Part shown: positions 1-5,765 of the stretch, in pieces
How the letters are laid out: each line of letters opens with the position of its first letter
Numbering within the stretch: the stretch's first letter is position 1
Source of the DNA: Candidatus Fermentithermobacillaceae bacterium UBA3907
Lineage (GTDB): Bacteria; Bacillota; Sulfobacillia; Fermentithermobacillales; Fermentithermobacillaceae
NCBI GenBank assembly: GCA_002391545.1
Contig: DGFF01000030.1
Location: 1-5,848, forward strand
Reading direction: 5' to 3'
Length of the DNA stretch: 5,848 nt
Program-made: the position numbers and the translations under genes
Notes under the pieces: model-generated
What the model was told of the DNA's origin: nothing
Database searches by the model: none
Seen by the model: only the letters and a program-made list of their open reading frames with translations

Positions 1-497
1 ATATAGTTGGCCATGAGAAATAAAGCTTGTGCTGCAGATTCAATTCTTTTTCGTGGTAGAACTTCAATTTCCTTAGAATAAGAATGAAATTCATGGTGAG
101 TTTGCCACTCAAATTTAGATGGCATTTTCTTAATTGTAGGGAACTCTTCATCAATACAAAGGATTTGGCCGGCTAACATCATTCCGACCAAATTAGAATC
201 CACTATGATAGGAACTACCATATCAGTTAGGCCTGAATGGCATTTGTAGATAAAAGGCTCTTTTTCTCTGAAGGCTATTTGGGAGGCTAAGTAATTAGAT
301 AATCTACAAGATTCACGACCTTCAGGAAAATCCCGGATATGATTGCAGAATTTTGAGAAGTTGGAGCCCTCACCAAGATGGTTGCCTCGTTCATCCGCAA
401 ATACCGCAGCAAGTCCGGTAGCCGAAGAAAAGGCTTCCTGAATTTCCTGTAGGATGTTTAGATCGGCAAAGGTTTCCAGTCTGAATTCCTCCAGCAT
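1..497 (-). CDS. PocR ligand-binding domain sensor protein, N-terminal part (runs off left edge)
   Basis: This is a 165-codon open frame with no stop before the window edge. It matches the PocR sensory domain: ATGLAAVFADERGNHLGEGS at about residues 26-45, then FCNHIR (C51), ESCR (C64), YKCHSGL (C86) and GMMLAGQIL (residues 105-113). These conserved cysteines and the GQ motif are typical of the family, whose members sense small organic ligands. No transmembrane segment is visible, so it looks cytoplasmic. The gene follows a REC-AraC response regulator on the same strand, so I infer that the missing C-terminal part is a histidine kinase; this cannot be seen. The ATG at 497 is the only ATG, GTG or TTG between the upstream in-frame TGA (617-615) and the domain. 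It is preceded by a GGGGGG ribosome-binding-like run at 512-507. Alternative: a stand-alone PocR protein or a PocR fusion to another output domain. Confidence 0.85.
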   Translation of the reverse strand, partial: MLEEFRLETFADLNILQEIQEAFSSATGLAAVFADERGNHLGEGSNFSKFCNHIRDFPEGRESCRLSNYLASQIAFREKEPFIYKCHSGLTDMVVPIIVDSNLVGMMLAGQILCIDEEFPTIKKMPSKFEWQTHHEFHSYSKEIEVLPRKRIESAAQALFLMANY

Positions 498-506
498 TTG
501 GGAAAA

Positions 507-512
507 CCCCCC
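507..512 (-). promoter_or_regulatory. Atypical G-run ribosome binding site of the PocR gene
   Basis: Six G residues lie nine bases before the ATG at 497. This is a poor Shine-Dalgarno match compared with the AAGGAGG sites of neighbouring genes. The run is followed by TTTTCCC, so part of it could pair with the CCC and be partly hidden in the mRNA. It still supports the start because the frame offers no other start codon. Confidence 0.45.
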
Positions 513-616
513 TATTCTTATAAGACCTTCAAAAGGAGTGATTAAAACGGGCTTTCGACTCGCTTCTGCAAATATGCACGTAATAGCATAAATAATTGTT
601 TGCGCAGAAACTAATC

Positions 617-660
617 AGCCCAACCCATGCTCTTGGCCAAAGAAGAAGCATGAAAGGGCT
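617..660 (-). repeat. Imperfect hairpin in the gap between the regulator and the PocR gene
   Basis: Read on the minus strand, AGCCC-ttt-CATGCT pairs with AGCATG-ggtt-GGGCT. This gives an 11-bp stem with one small internal loop, closed by a 15-nt loop that can add a CTT/AAG pairing. No T-run follows on either strand, so it is not a classical Rho-independent terminator. It lies in the 223-nt transcribed-strand gap between two genes of a probable operon. It could be an mRNA processing or attenuation structure, or chance. Confidence 0.4.
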
Positions 661-720
661 GACCAGACTATCAACTTAGTTATAGAGGCAAAACACCGCC
701 CACTTCTCTTTTTCAACTTC

Positions 721-1794
721 TTACTGGGCACTGAGCTTGCGGTATTTCGTCGGATTCATCCCCATAGTTCTCTTAAATATCCGGTTAAAATGAGAAACCT
801 CACGATAACCTACTTCATAGGCAATTTTGCCAATGTCAAGGTTGGACGTACGAAGTAGCATTCTGGCCTCCGTTAGCCTGATCTCGTTAAGATACTGAGG
901 GTAAGTCATTCCTGTTTCTTTTTTGATTAAGCGAGAGAGGTGACCTGTACTGAAATGGAAATGCTCGGCGACTTCTGTCAGTGAAGGAGATTTCGCCGAA
1001 TTGGCATTGATATAATTTAATACTTGATGTATCAGCTCTTTAGAGTCGGAGGTTTGCTGTTTGATAAATTCTATCACGTTTTTTTCCAGGATTTCGAGAA
1101 CCGCTTTGACTTCCGGCAATGTTTCTAAACAGGCAATGGTTTTAAAGATCTCGAATTTAGCTTCGCAGATCCCTTCTTGGTCAAATCCCGCACTAGCCAG
1201 GGTTCTGGTAATAACTGAAACCAACTCAAGGAGGTGAATCTGTAAAATAGGAATTTCCTGAGAAGCTTGAAAAAGCTGATTGGCAAATTCCTTCATGCCG
1301 ACGGAAAAAAGCTTGGAATCATTATTTTCCAGGGCTTTGACCAGTATCTTCTGTTTGCCGAAGGGGTACCTACTATCAAAACTTCTTTCCTTTATATGGT
1401 CATCAACGGTAAATGGCATAGACACGGGTTTTTCACTTAAACGTGTCAAAGCGAGAAGAATTTCTTCCGATTGAACCGGTTTAACCAGGTAATCACTGGC
1501 ACCCAGTCTCAAAGCCTTTTGAGCGTAGTCAAAATCATCGTAAGCGCTCAGAATAATGATTTTTGTTTGAGGGTTATCTTTCTTGATTAGCTTACTTGCT
1601 GTCAGACCGTCAATACCTGGCATTCTTATGTCCATAAAGATGACATCGGGGTGAAGATTTTTGTTGAGCGCAATAGCTTCCCTGCCATTGCATGCCTCAC
1701 CAATTACACTATATTCCTGACACTGCTGCATGAAAAACGTTTTCAGGTATACTCTTTCCAGTTCTTCATCCTCTACAAGCAACACAGTATGCAT
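721..1794 (-). CDS. Two-component response regulator, REC-AraC (YesN-like)
   Basis: The 357-aa protein is a complete transcription factor. Residues 1-120 are a receiver domain with the acidic pocket VEDEE (E8, D9), phosphoacceptor D55 in FMDIRMPG, S83 in ILSAYDDF and K105 in DYLVKP. Residues about 140-250 are a helical linker starting YPFGKQK, a form common in YesN-type regulators. Residues 253-357 are an AraC-type DNA-binding domain with two helix-turn-helix units, about 272-295 and 321-352 (IAYEVGYREVSHFNRIFKR). All receiver catalytic residues are present, so it should be phosphorylated by a partner kinase. The downstream PocR protein on the same strand is the likely start of that partner. 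The ATG at 1794 has an AAGGAGGG site at 1807-1800 with five bases between. The target genes are unknown; autoregulation of its own leader is possible. Confidence 0.95.
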   Translation of the reverse strand: MHTVLLVEDEELERVYLKTFFMQQCQEYSVIGEACNGREAIALNKNLHPDVIFMDIRMPGIDGLTASKLIKKDNPQTKIIILSAYDDFDYAQKALRLGASDYLVKPVQSEEILLALTRLSEKPVSMPFTVDDHIKERSFDSRYPFGKQKILVKALENNDSKLFSVGMKEFANQLFQASQEIPILQIHLLELVSVITRTLASAGFDQEGICEAKFEIFKTIACLETLPEVKAVLEILEKNVIEFIKQQTSDSKELIHQVLNYINANSAKSPSLTEVAEHFHFSTGHLSRLIKKETGMTYPQYLNEIRLTEARMLLRTSNLDIGKIAYEVGYREVSHFNRIFKRTMGMNPTKYRKLSAQ

Positions 1795-2336
1795 TGTAAC
1801 CCTCCTTCACAAAGCGGGTTTACCATGGAAGAACTGAATTGTAATTGTTTTGAAGTAAGTTGCCTTCACATTTACATTCTTGGCAGTATCTCCCTTATTC
1901 GTCATTATTCGACGAATTCCTTCTATATCCTTTATTCATAAGCGCCAAAGTGCATCCCAAAGAGTTCCGGTATTATTAACCCAGGTTCGAAAATTAAGAT
2001 GAATGTACCAAGCTAAAATGAGTTTCATACAGTCATTGTGGTAGGGAGTAGCCGCTCGGCAAAGGGTAAGCCTCCTATCAGGACTGGCATTGTGCAAGGT
2101 TTGCTGACGTGCTAGTATAAGGCTTAGTGTAGGACTTTGCATTTAGTTGCTCCCTTTTCGGTGGCATGCTGACCCATTAATCACTGCGGCCCTGTTCAAA
2201 GCATGGCGTTATTCAAACCCATGCCCAAAGTATAACAAAAATGGGTATGATAAGAATCGGTATCAAGAGGATATTGGTCGTTGAGTGATCTTCCTTTCCA
2301 AAAGAACCGAGTAAGGCAACTGAAAGGAGCGTTATT
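1795..2336. other. Divergent intergenic region between the response regulator and pgi
   Basis: These 542 bases separate two divergently transcribed genes and must hold both leaders. I see the regulator's ribosome binding site at the left end, a palindrome/direct repeat at 1895-1917, and the pgi ribosome binding site (AAAGGAG, 2323-2329, seven bases before the ATG). A possible -10 box for pgi is TATGAT at 2246-2251, without a convincing -35. It sits beside an inverted pair ACCCAT (2217-2222) and ATGGGT (2241-2246). A 68-codon minus-strand frame at 1936-2142 has no ribosome binding site or recognisable family and is not called. No tRNA, riboswitch or insertion-sequence end was recognised. Confidence 0.6.
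1895..1917. promoter_or_regulatory. Candidate operator upstream of the response regulator gene
   Basis: ATTCGTC (1897-1903) and GACGAAT (1911-1917) form a perfect 7-bp inverted repeat around a 7-base spacer. The same stretch also contains TTATTCG twice (1895-1901 and 1905-1911), exactly one helical turn (10 bp) apart. It lies about 100 bp upstream of the regulator start. AraC-family regulators often bind paired sites, so self-binding is plausible, but the role is inferred from position and symmetry only. Confidence 0.4.
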
Positions 2337-3983
2337 ATGTCTGTAACTCAGCTGCCGGCTTGGAAAGCCTTAGCCGCTCATCAGCAAAGGATGAAAGATG
2401 TACATATGCGTGAGTTATTCGCATCTTGCCCAAAGCGATTCCAAGAGTTCTCTATCTGCTTCGAGGACTTGCTATTTGATTACTCCAAGAACCGCATTAC
2501 AGAAGAGACTATGTCTCTGCTCTTGGATCTGGCTGGGCAGGCTGCGCTGCCTGAGGCGATACAAGCAATGTTTAGCGGTGCCAGAATCAACACTACTGAA
2601 GGTCGCCCAGCGTTACACATAGCGTTACGGAATCGTTCCAACCGCCCTATCCTCGTAGATGGTAAAGACGTGATGCCGGAGGTAAACGCAGTCCTCGCCA
2701 AGATGCGCATCTTCTCCGAGGCAATGCGTAGCGGTAAGTGGAAGGGTTACACCGGATCTGCCATCACTGACGTTGTTAACATCGGCATCGGCGGATCAGA
2801 CCTAGGGCCCCGCATGGTCACACATGCGTTGAAACCCTACGGGCACGACCGCTTGCGAGCGCATTTTGTGTCTAATGTTGATCCCACTGACATCACTGAA
2901 ACCTTAAAGAACCTCGAGCCGGAAACAACGCTGTTTCTGATCGCATCCAAGACCTTCACGACTCAAGAAACCATGATGAACGCCCATACAGCCCGCAGGT
3001 GGTTTCTTGACCAAGCCCGCGATGAAATGGCTGTGGCCAAGCATTTTGTTGCCATCTCCACTAACCAAAAGGCGGTCGAGGAATTTGGTATCGATAGTAA
3101 CAACATGTTTGTCTTTTGGGATTGGGTGGGGGGACGTTATTCGCTCTGGTCGACTATTGGGCTTTCAATCGCACTCTACATCGGCATGGACAATTTTGAG
3201 GCGTTACTAACAGGGGCACACAAGGTGGATGAGCATTTTAGAACAGCACCGCTGGATCAGAACATCCCTGTAATCATGGGACTGCTTGGTATCTGGTACA
3301 ATAACTTCCAGGGAGCCGAAAGCCACGCTGTCCTGCCCTATGATGAATATCTTGCCTACTTCGCTGATTACCTGCAGCAAGCTGATATGGAAAGTAGCGG
3401 CAAACACGTCACTAAGACAGGCGATACCGTAGACTACCAGACAGGCCCGATACTCTGGGGGCAACCCGGCACAAACGGCCAGCATGCATTCTATCAGCTG
3501 ATTCACCAGGGCACGAAACTAATTCCATGTGATTTTCTGGCTGCAGCCGAAAGCCATAATCCCATTGGAGACCACCACACCGTCCTAGTGGCTAACTTCT
3601 TGGCGCAGACCGAGGCGCTCATGAAAGGCAGGACTCTTGAAGAGACGCAGGCTGAGCTTATGGCCCAGGGTTATTCGGGAGAGGCATTGGAAACACTCGC
3701 CGCAGCCAAGACGTTTGAAGGGAACAAGCCTACTAATACGTTCTTGTACAGGAAACTGACTCCCGAGACCCTTGGTATGCTTATCGCATTATACGAACAT
3801 AAGATCTTTACGCAAGGCGCTATCTGGAATATCAATAGTTTCGATCAGATGGGGGTTGAACTGGGCAAGCAACTTGCTAAGGCAATTCTGCCTGAGTTGA
3901 GCGATGATGAACCGGTAACCGCCCATGACAGCAGCACTAACGGCTTGATCAATGCATATAAGCGCATGCGCGACATGCGCTAG
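2337..3983 (+). CDS. pgi: Glucose-6-phosphate isomerase, long E. coli type
   Basis: The enzyme interconverts glucose 6-phosphate and fructose 6-phosphate in glycolysis and gluconeogenesis, in the cytoplasm. The 548-aa protein aligns along its length with the 549-aa E. coli Pgi. Shared blocks are DYSKNRITEET (48-58), ILVDGKDVMPEVNAVL (105-120), DVVNIGIGGSDLG (145-157), SKTFTTQET (204-212), WVGGRYSLWS (263-272), GTNGQHAFYQLIHQGTK (378-394) and DSSTNGLIN (531-539). Expected catalytic residues are present: R267, E352 (MESSGK), H383 and K511 (ELGKQL). The ATG has AAAGGAG seven bases upstream, and the N-terminus fits the family length. The gene is monocistronic: the neighbour upstream diverges and the one downstream converges. 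Firmicutes such as Bacillus usually carry a shorter (~450 aa) form, so this copy may have been acquired; its coding sequence also looks more GC-rich than the regulator gene to its left. Confidence 0.97.
   Translation: MSVTQLPAWKALAAHQQRMKDVHMRELFASCPKRFQEFSICFEDLLFDYSKNRITEETMSLLLDLAGQAALPEAIQAMFSGARINTTEGRPALHIALRNRSNRPILVDGKDVMPEVNAVLAKMRIFSEAMRSGKWKGYTGSAITDVVNIGIGGSDLGPRMVTHALKPYGHDRLRAHFVSNVDPTDITETLKNLEPETTLFLIASKTFTTQETMMNAHTARRWFLDQARDEMAVAKHFVAISTNQKAVEEFGIDSNNMFVFWDWVGGRYSLWSTIGLSIALYIGMDNFEALLTGAHKVDEHFRTAPLDQNIPVIMGLLGIWYNNFQGAESHAVLPYDEYLAYFADYLQQADMESSGKHVTKTGDTVDYQTGPILWGQPGTNGQHAFYQLIHQGTKLIPCDFLAAAESHNPIGDHHTVLVANFLAQTEALMKGRTLEETQAELMAQGYSGEALETLAAAKTFEGNKPTNTFLYRKLTPETLGMLIALYEHKIFTQGAIWNINSFDQMGVELGKQLAKAILPELSDDEPVTAHDSSTNGLINAYKRMRDMR
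3961..3981 (+). repeat. Perfect 8-bp inverted repeat at the 3' end of pgi
   Basis: AGCGCATG (3961-3968) and CATGCGCT (3974-3981) pair perfectly around the 5-base loop CGCGA. The last base of the right arm is the first base of the pgi stop codon. The stem is stable and GC-rich. The nearest T-rich stretch (CCTTTTAG) starts about 15 bases later, so terminator function is doubtful. It encodes the last residues RMRDMR, so part of the symmetry comes from repeated ATGCGC codon pairs. Confidence 0.5.
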
Positions 3984-4113
3984 CCTATTAGACATCCTTT
4001 TAGTTGAGTCTGACAATACGCGTTGAGAATTTGAAGAACCTGAAGGTAAGCGTGATTGACACCAACAGTAAGGCATGTCAGTATCCGGACGCCGGCCGTA
4101 CACTATATACGTA

Positions 4114-4431
4114 TCATAGCAACCAGCCATAGTCCTGCCTGCAATCGACAACCGCATCTATGTATACTGCGTTGCCTTTCACTTGATAGACTAGTAAATA
4201 TCTCTTAGCCATCAGGAGCTTACGATATTTGCCTGCCGGCACCGGTGGATCCGAAAGCCACGGGTTGCGCTCTGGAAACTCCGCGAGCGATTTTACCTTG
4301 CTTTCAAACTCGGCCATAAGTTGCAATGCAGCCGATTCGCTAACCTTCGCCAAGAAACGGGAATGAGATACCAACATCTCCGCCGCTTCGTCGGAGATTA
4401 CCACTTGATATTCCTTATGTGAGCTGTCCAT
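4114..4431 (-). CDS. Type II toxin, RelE/ParE family
   Basis: The 105-aa protein has the size and layout of a RelE/ParE toxin. A helical N-terminal half (about residues 12-55) is followed by a beta-sheet half with KYRKLLMAKRYLLVYQV (68-84) and VYIDAVVDCRQDYGWLL (89-105). The tyrosine and basic residues in YRKLLMAKRY correspond to the region where family members carry functional residues. Family toxins either cleave mRNA on the ribosome or inhibit gyrase; the sequence alone does not say which. The start overlaps the antitoxin end by 17 nt, and AAGGAGGT at 4444-4437 lies five bases before the ATG, inside the antitoxin frame. This is the usual coupled antitoxin-first arrangement. The protein looks intact. 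It converges on pgi with a 130-nt gap in which I see no classical terminator. Confidence 0.88.
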   Translation of the reverse strand: MDSSHKEYQVVISDEAAEMLVSHSRFLAKVSESAALQLMAEFESKVKSLAEFPERNPWLSDPPVPAGKYRKLLMAKRYLLVYQVKGNAVYIDAVVDCRQDYGWLL

Positions 4432-4702
4432 CCAGTACCTCCTTGATGGCAGTTTTCATCATGGAGGATACCTCATCAACAGAGTACCCGCTCTTTCCGG
4501 CCAACCGTCCTTCCTCCACAGCAATCAAGGTTTCCCTCAAACGCAACATGCTTTCGCGTCTCGCAAACGCTTCGATGTCCATGACCACAAGGTCGCCTTT
4601 GCCGTTCTTAGTCAGGTACACCGGCTCTCCTGTCCGCTTACACAGCTCGGAAATATCATTATAGTTCTTGCGGATAGCAGCGGAAGGCATAATGTGAATC
4701 AT
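4415..4702 (-). CDS. Type II antitoxin, Phd/YefM family
   Basis: The 95-aa protein resembles Phd/YefM antitoxins. The N-terminal DNA-binding part reads MPSAAIRKNYNDISELCKRT, then EPVYLTKNGKGDLVVMDIEAF (residues 26-46), the typical strand-turn-strand followed by a helix. The charged C-terminal half (about 47-95) would wrap the toxin and neutralise it. I chose the ATG at 4702 because GAGGTGATC (4714-4706) precedes it with good spacing. An in-frame ATG at 4726 would give 103 aa, but it has no ribosome binding site and abuts the repeated operator. The antitoxin is first in the operon and the toxin follows with a 17-nt overlap. Autorepression through the direct repeat just upstream is likely, as is usual for the family. 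Confidence 0.88.
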   Translation of the reverse strand: MIHIMPSAAIRKNYNDISELCKRTGEPVYLTKNGKGDLVVMDIEAFARRESMLRLRETLIAVEEGRLAGKSGYSVDEVSSMMKTAIKEVLDGQLT

Positions 4703-4705
4703 ATT

Positions 4706-4714
4706 GATCACCTC
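4706..4714 (-). promoter_or_regulatory. Ribosome binding site that decides the antitoxin start
   Basis: On the minus strand GAGGTGATC stands before CAATATG. The GAGG core ends eight bases before the ATG at 4702. The alternative upstream ATG at 4726 is preceded only by A/T-rich operator sequence, so translation should begin at 4702. Confidence 0.7.
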
Positions 4715-4727
4715 ATCAGGTAGCATA

Positions 4728-4746
4728 ATTGTATGATTATTGTATG
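4728..4746. promoter_or_regulatory. Candidate antitoxin operator (direct repeat)
   Basis: ATTGTATG occurs twice on the plus strand (4728-4735 and 4739-4746), separated by ATT, giving an 11-bp period of about one helical turn. It sits just downstream of the -10 box, over the expected transcription start. Binding of the antitoxin or the toxin-antitoxin complex here would block transcription. A further short inverted pair GTAT/ATAC overlaps the right copy and the -10 box (4742-4756). Confidence 0.6.
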
Positions 4747-4749
4747 CTT

Positions 4750-4777
4750 ATTATACTACAGCAGAGATGCCTTGCAA
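4750..4777 (-). promoter_or_regulatory. Sigma-70/A type promoter of the toxin-antitoxin operon
   Basis: On the minus strand a perfect TATAAT (4755-4750) lies 16 bases after TTGCAA (4777-4772), a 4/6 match to the -35 consensus. Transcription would start near 4743, inside the direct repeat. That leaves a leader of about 40 nt before the antitoxin ATG at 4702. This is the clearest promoter in the window. Confidence 0.65.
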
Positions 4778-4986
4778 AGTCGCCGCTTCACTCTCCGATT
4801 AATCTGGAAAGCTGATTTGTGTTATTCTGACCTAGGGCATTGCAGGTTGGGAACTAACTGTCATAGAAGCGATAGAAGAGCCTGACCGGCGGTCTACAAT
4901 GGGAATGACGCATTAGGACACATGTGAAGGGATCCCAGAAGGTTTAGGCGAATAACTCAATACTTGATCTACTAGGGAGGATTATC
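4778..4986. other. Leader region upstream of alkD
   Basis: This stretch between the toxin-antitoxin promoter and alkD contains no open frame of note. The only clear element is the alkD ribosome binding site AGGGAGG at 4974-4980. A weak promoter-like pair, TTGCAG and CATAGA with 16 bases between, lies in the 4840-4870 area but matches only half of each consensus, so it is not called. Confidence 0.4.
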
Positions 4987-5673
4987 ATGGCAGATGCCCT
5001 GACGGAACTACTTCAACATACGGTTAAGGCCTTTTCGGAGAATGCTGATTCGAGCCAGAGCAAGCCCATGTCAGCTTACATGCGAGATCAATTCCCCTTT
5101 CTCGGCATCAAAGCTCAGGACAGGAAACAGCTACAGAAAGAGATTGCCAACGAGACCGGGTATGCAAAGAAACCATTTTCTGAGGAATTCGTCCGCTGTC
5201 TCTGGAAGCTTCCGGAGAGAGAATATCAATATTTTGCAGTGGATTATCTTACTAGTAAGAGCAGAACCCTTCAGCGGGACCACATCAACCTTTTGGAAGA
5301 CCTCATTACAACGAAATCCTGGTGGGATACTGTAGATGCGCTCGCAAGCAATGTAGTAGGCAAACTATGCATTAAGTATCCTGACATACCGCATAAAGAA
5401 ATACTACAGTTCTCAGAAAGCGGCAACATGTGGCTGATACGCACTTCCATCCTCTTTCAGCTCAAATACAAAGACAAAACCGATACCTGTCTGCTTGCAA
5501 CCATAATAGAGAAAAACTCCGGAACCGGAGAATTCTTCATCGATAAAGCCATAGGATGGGCACTAAGACAATACGCAAGAACAGATGAAAAATGGGTGCT
5601 GGAGTTTCTAAATACCCACACTCTCGCCCCACTCAGCGTAAGAGAAGCAGAAAAGCATTTGAAGTGTATCTGA
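4987..5673 (+). CDS. alkD: DNA alkylation repair protein, AlkD-like 3-methyladenine/7-methylguanine glycosylase
   Basis: The 228-aa protein matches Bacillus cereus AlkD, a HEAT-like repeat DNA glycosylase that removes positively charged alkylated bases such as 3-methyladenine and 7-methylguanine. Shared blocks are PMSAYMRDQFPFLGI (27-41), LWKLPEREYQ (72-81), TTKSWWDTVD (108-117), MWLIRTSILFQLKYK (148-162), EFFIDKAIGWALRQYA (182-197) and LAPLSVREAEKHLK (213-226). The residues corresponding to AlkD W109, D113, R148 and W187 are W113, D117, R152 and W191, a constant offset of four, so the active site looks intact. The length is close to the ~237 aa of the family. AGGGAGG at 4974-4980 lies six bases before the ATG. 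The antitoxin upstream diverges; the CGGC gene downstream is on the same strand after 92 nt. No alkylation-response element was recognised. Confidence 0.95.
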   Translation: MADALTELLQHTVKAFSENADSSQSKPMSAYMRDQFPFLGIKAQDRKQLQKEIANETGYAKKPFSEEFVRCLWKLPEREYQYFAVDYLTSKSRTLQRDHINLLEDLITTKSWWDTVDALASNVVGKLCIKYPDIPHKEILQFSESGNMWLIRTSILFQLKYKDKTDTCLLATIIEKNSGTGEFFIDKAIGWALRQYARTDEKWVLEFLNTHTLAPLSVREAEKHLKCI

Positions 5674-5765
5674 CATTAACTTGATCGATCCTACAACCAA
5701 GTAAACCTGTACGGCACAGAAGCTAAACTAAGAAAAGAATGCGTCGCAAGGAGGCTGGAATCCCT

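Noticed and set aside
612..660. 40-codon minus-strand frame starting MLLLWPRAW in the regulator-PocR gap
   Set aside because: No ribosome binding site, no family resemblance, and it overlaps the hairpin; likely chance.
1651..1941. 96-aa plus-strand frame across the start of the response regulator
   Set aside because: It is antisense to the conserved receiver domain and runs into the leader; no family resemblance.
1980..1994. GGTTCGA resembling a tRNA T-loop
   Set aside because: No acceptor stem, anticodon arm or other tRNA structure surrounds it.
2035..2110. Possible riboswitch-like pairings (GCCGCTCGGC, TAGGGAG/CTCCTA)
   Set aside because: The conserved cores of the cobalamin, c-di-GMP, TPP and glycine classes are not present; pairings are short and could be chance.
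3984..4113. Bidirectional terminator expected between the convergent pgi and toxin genes
   Set aside because: Only a 5-bp pair TGACA/TGTCA with a 14-nt loop (about 4057-4080) is visible, without T-runs on either side.
3789..4157. 122-aa minus-strand frame overlapping the 3' end of pgi and the end of the toxin
   Set aside because: Most of it is antisense to well-supported pgi coding sequence, it has no recognisable domain, and it overlaps the toxin gene.
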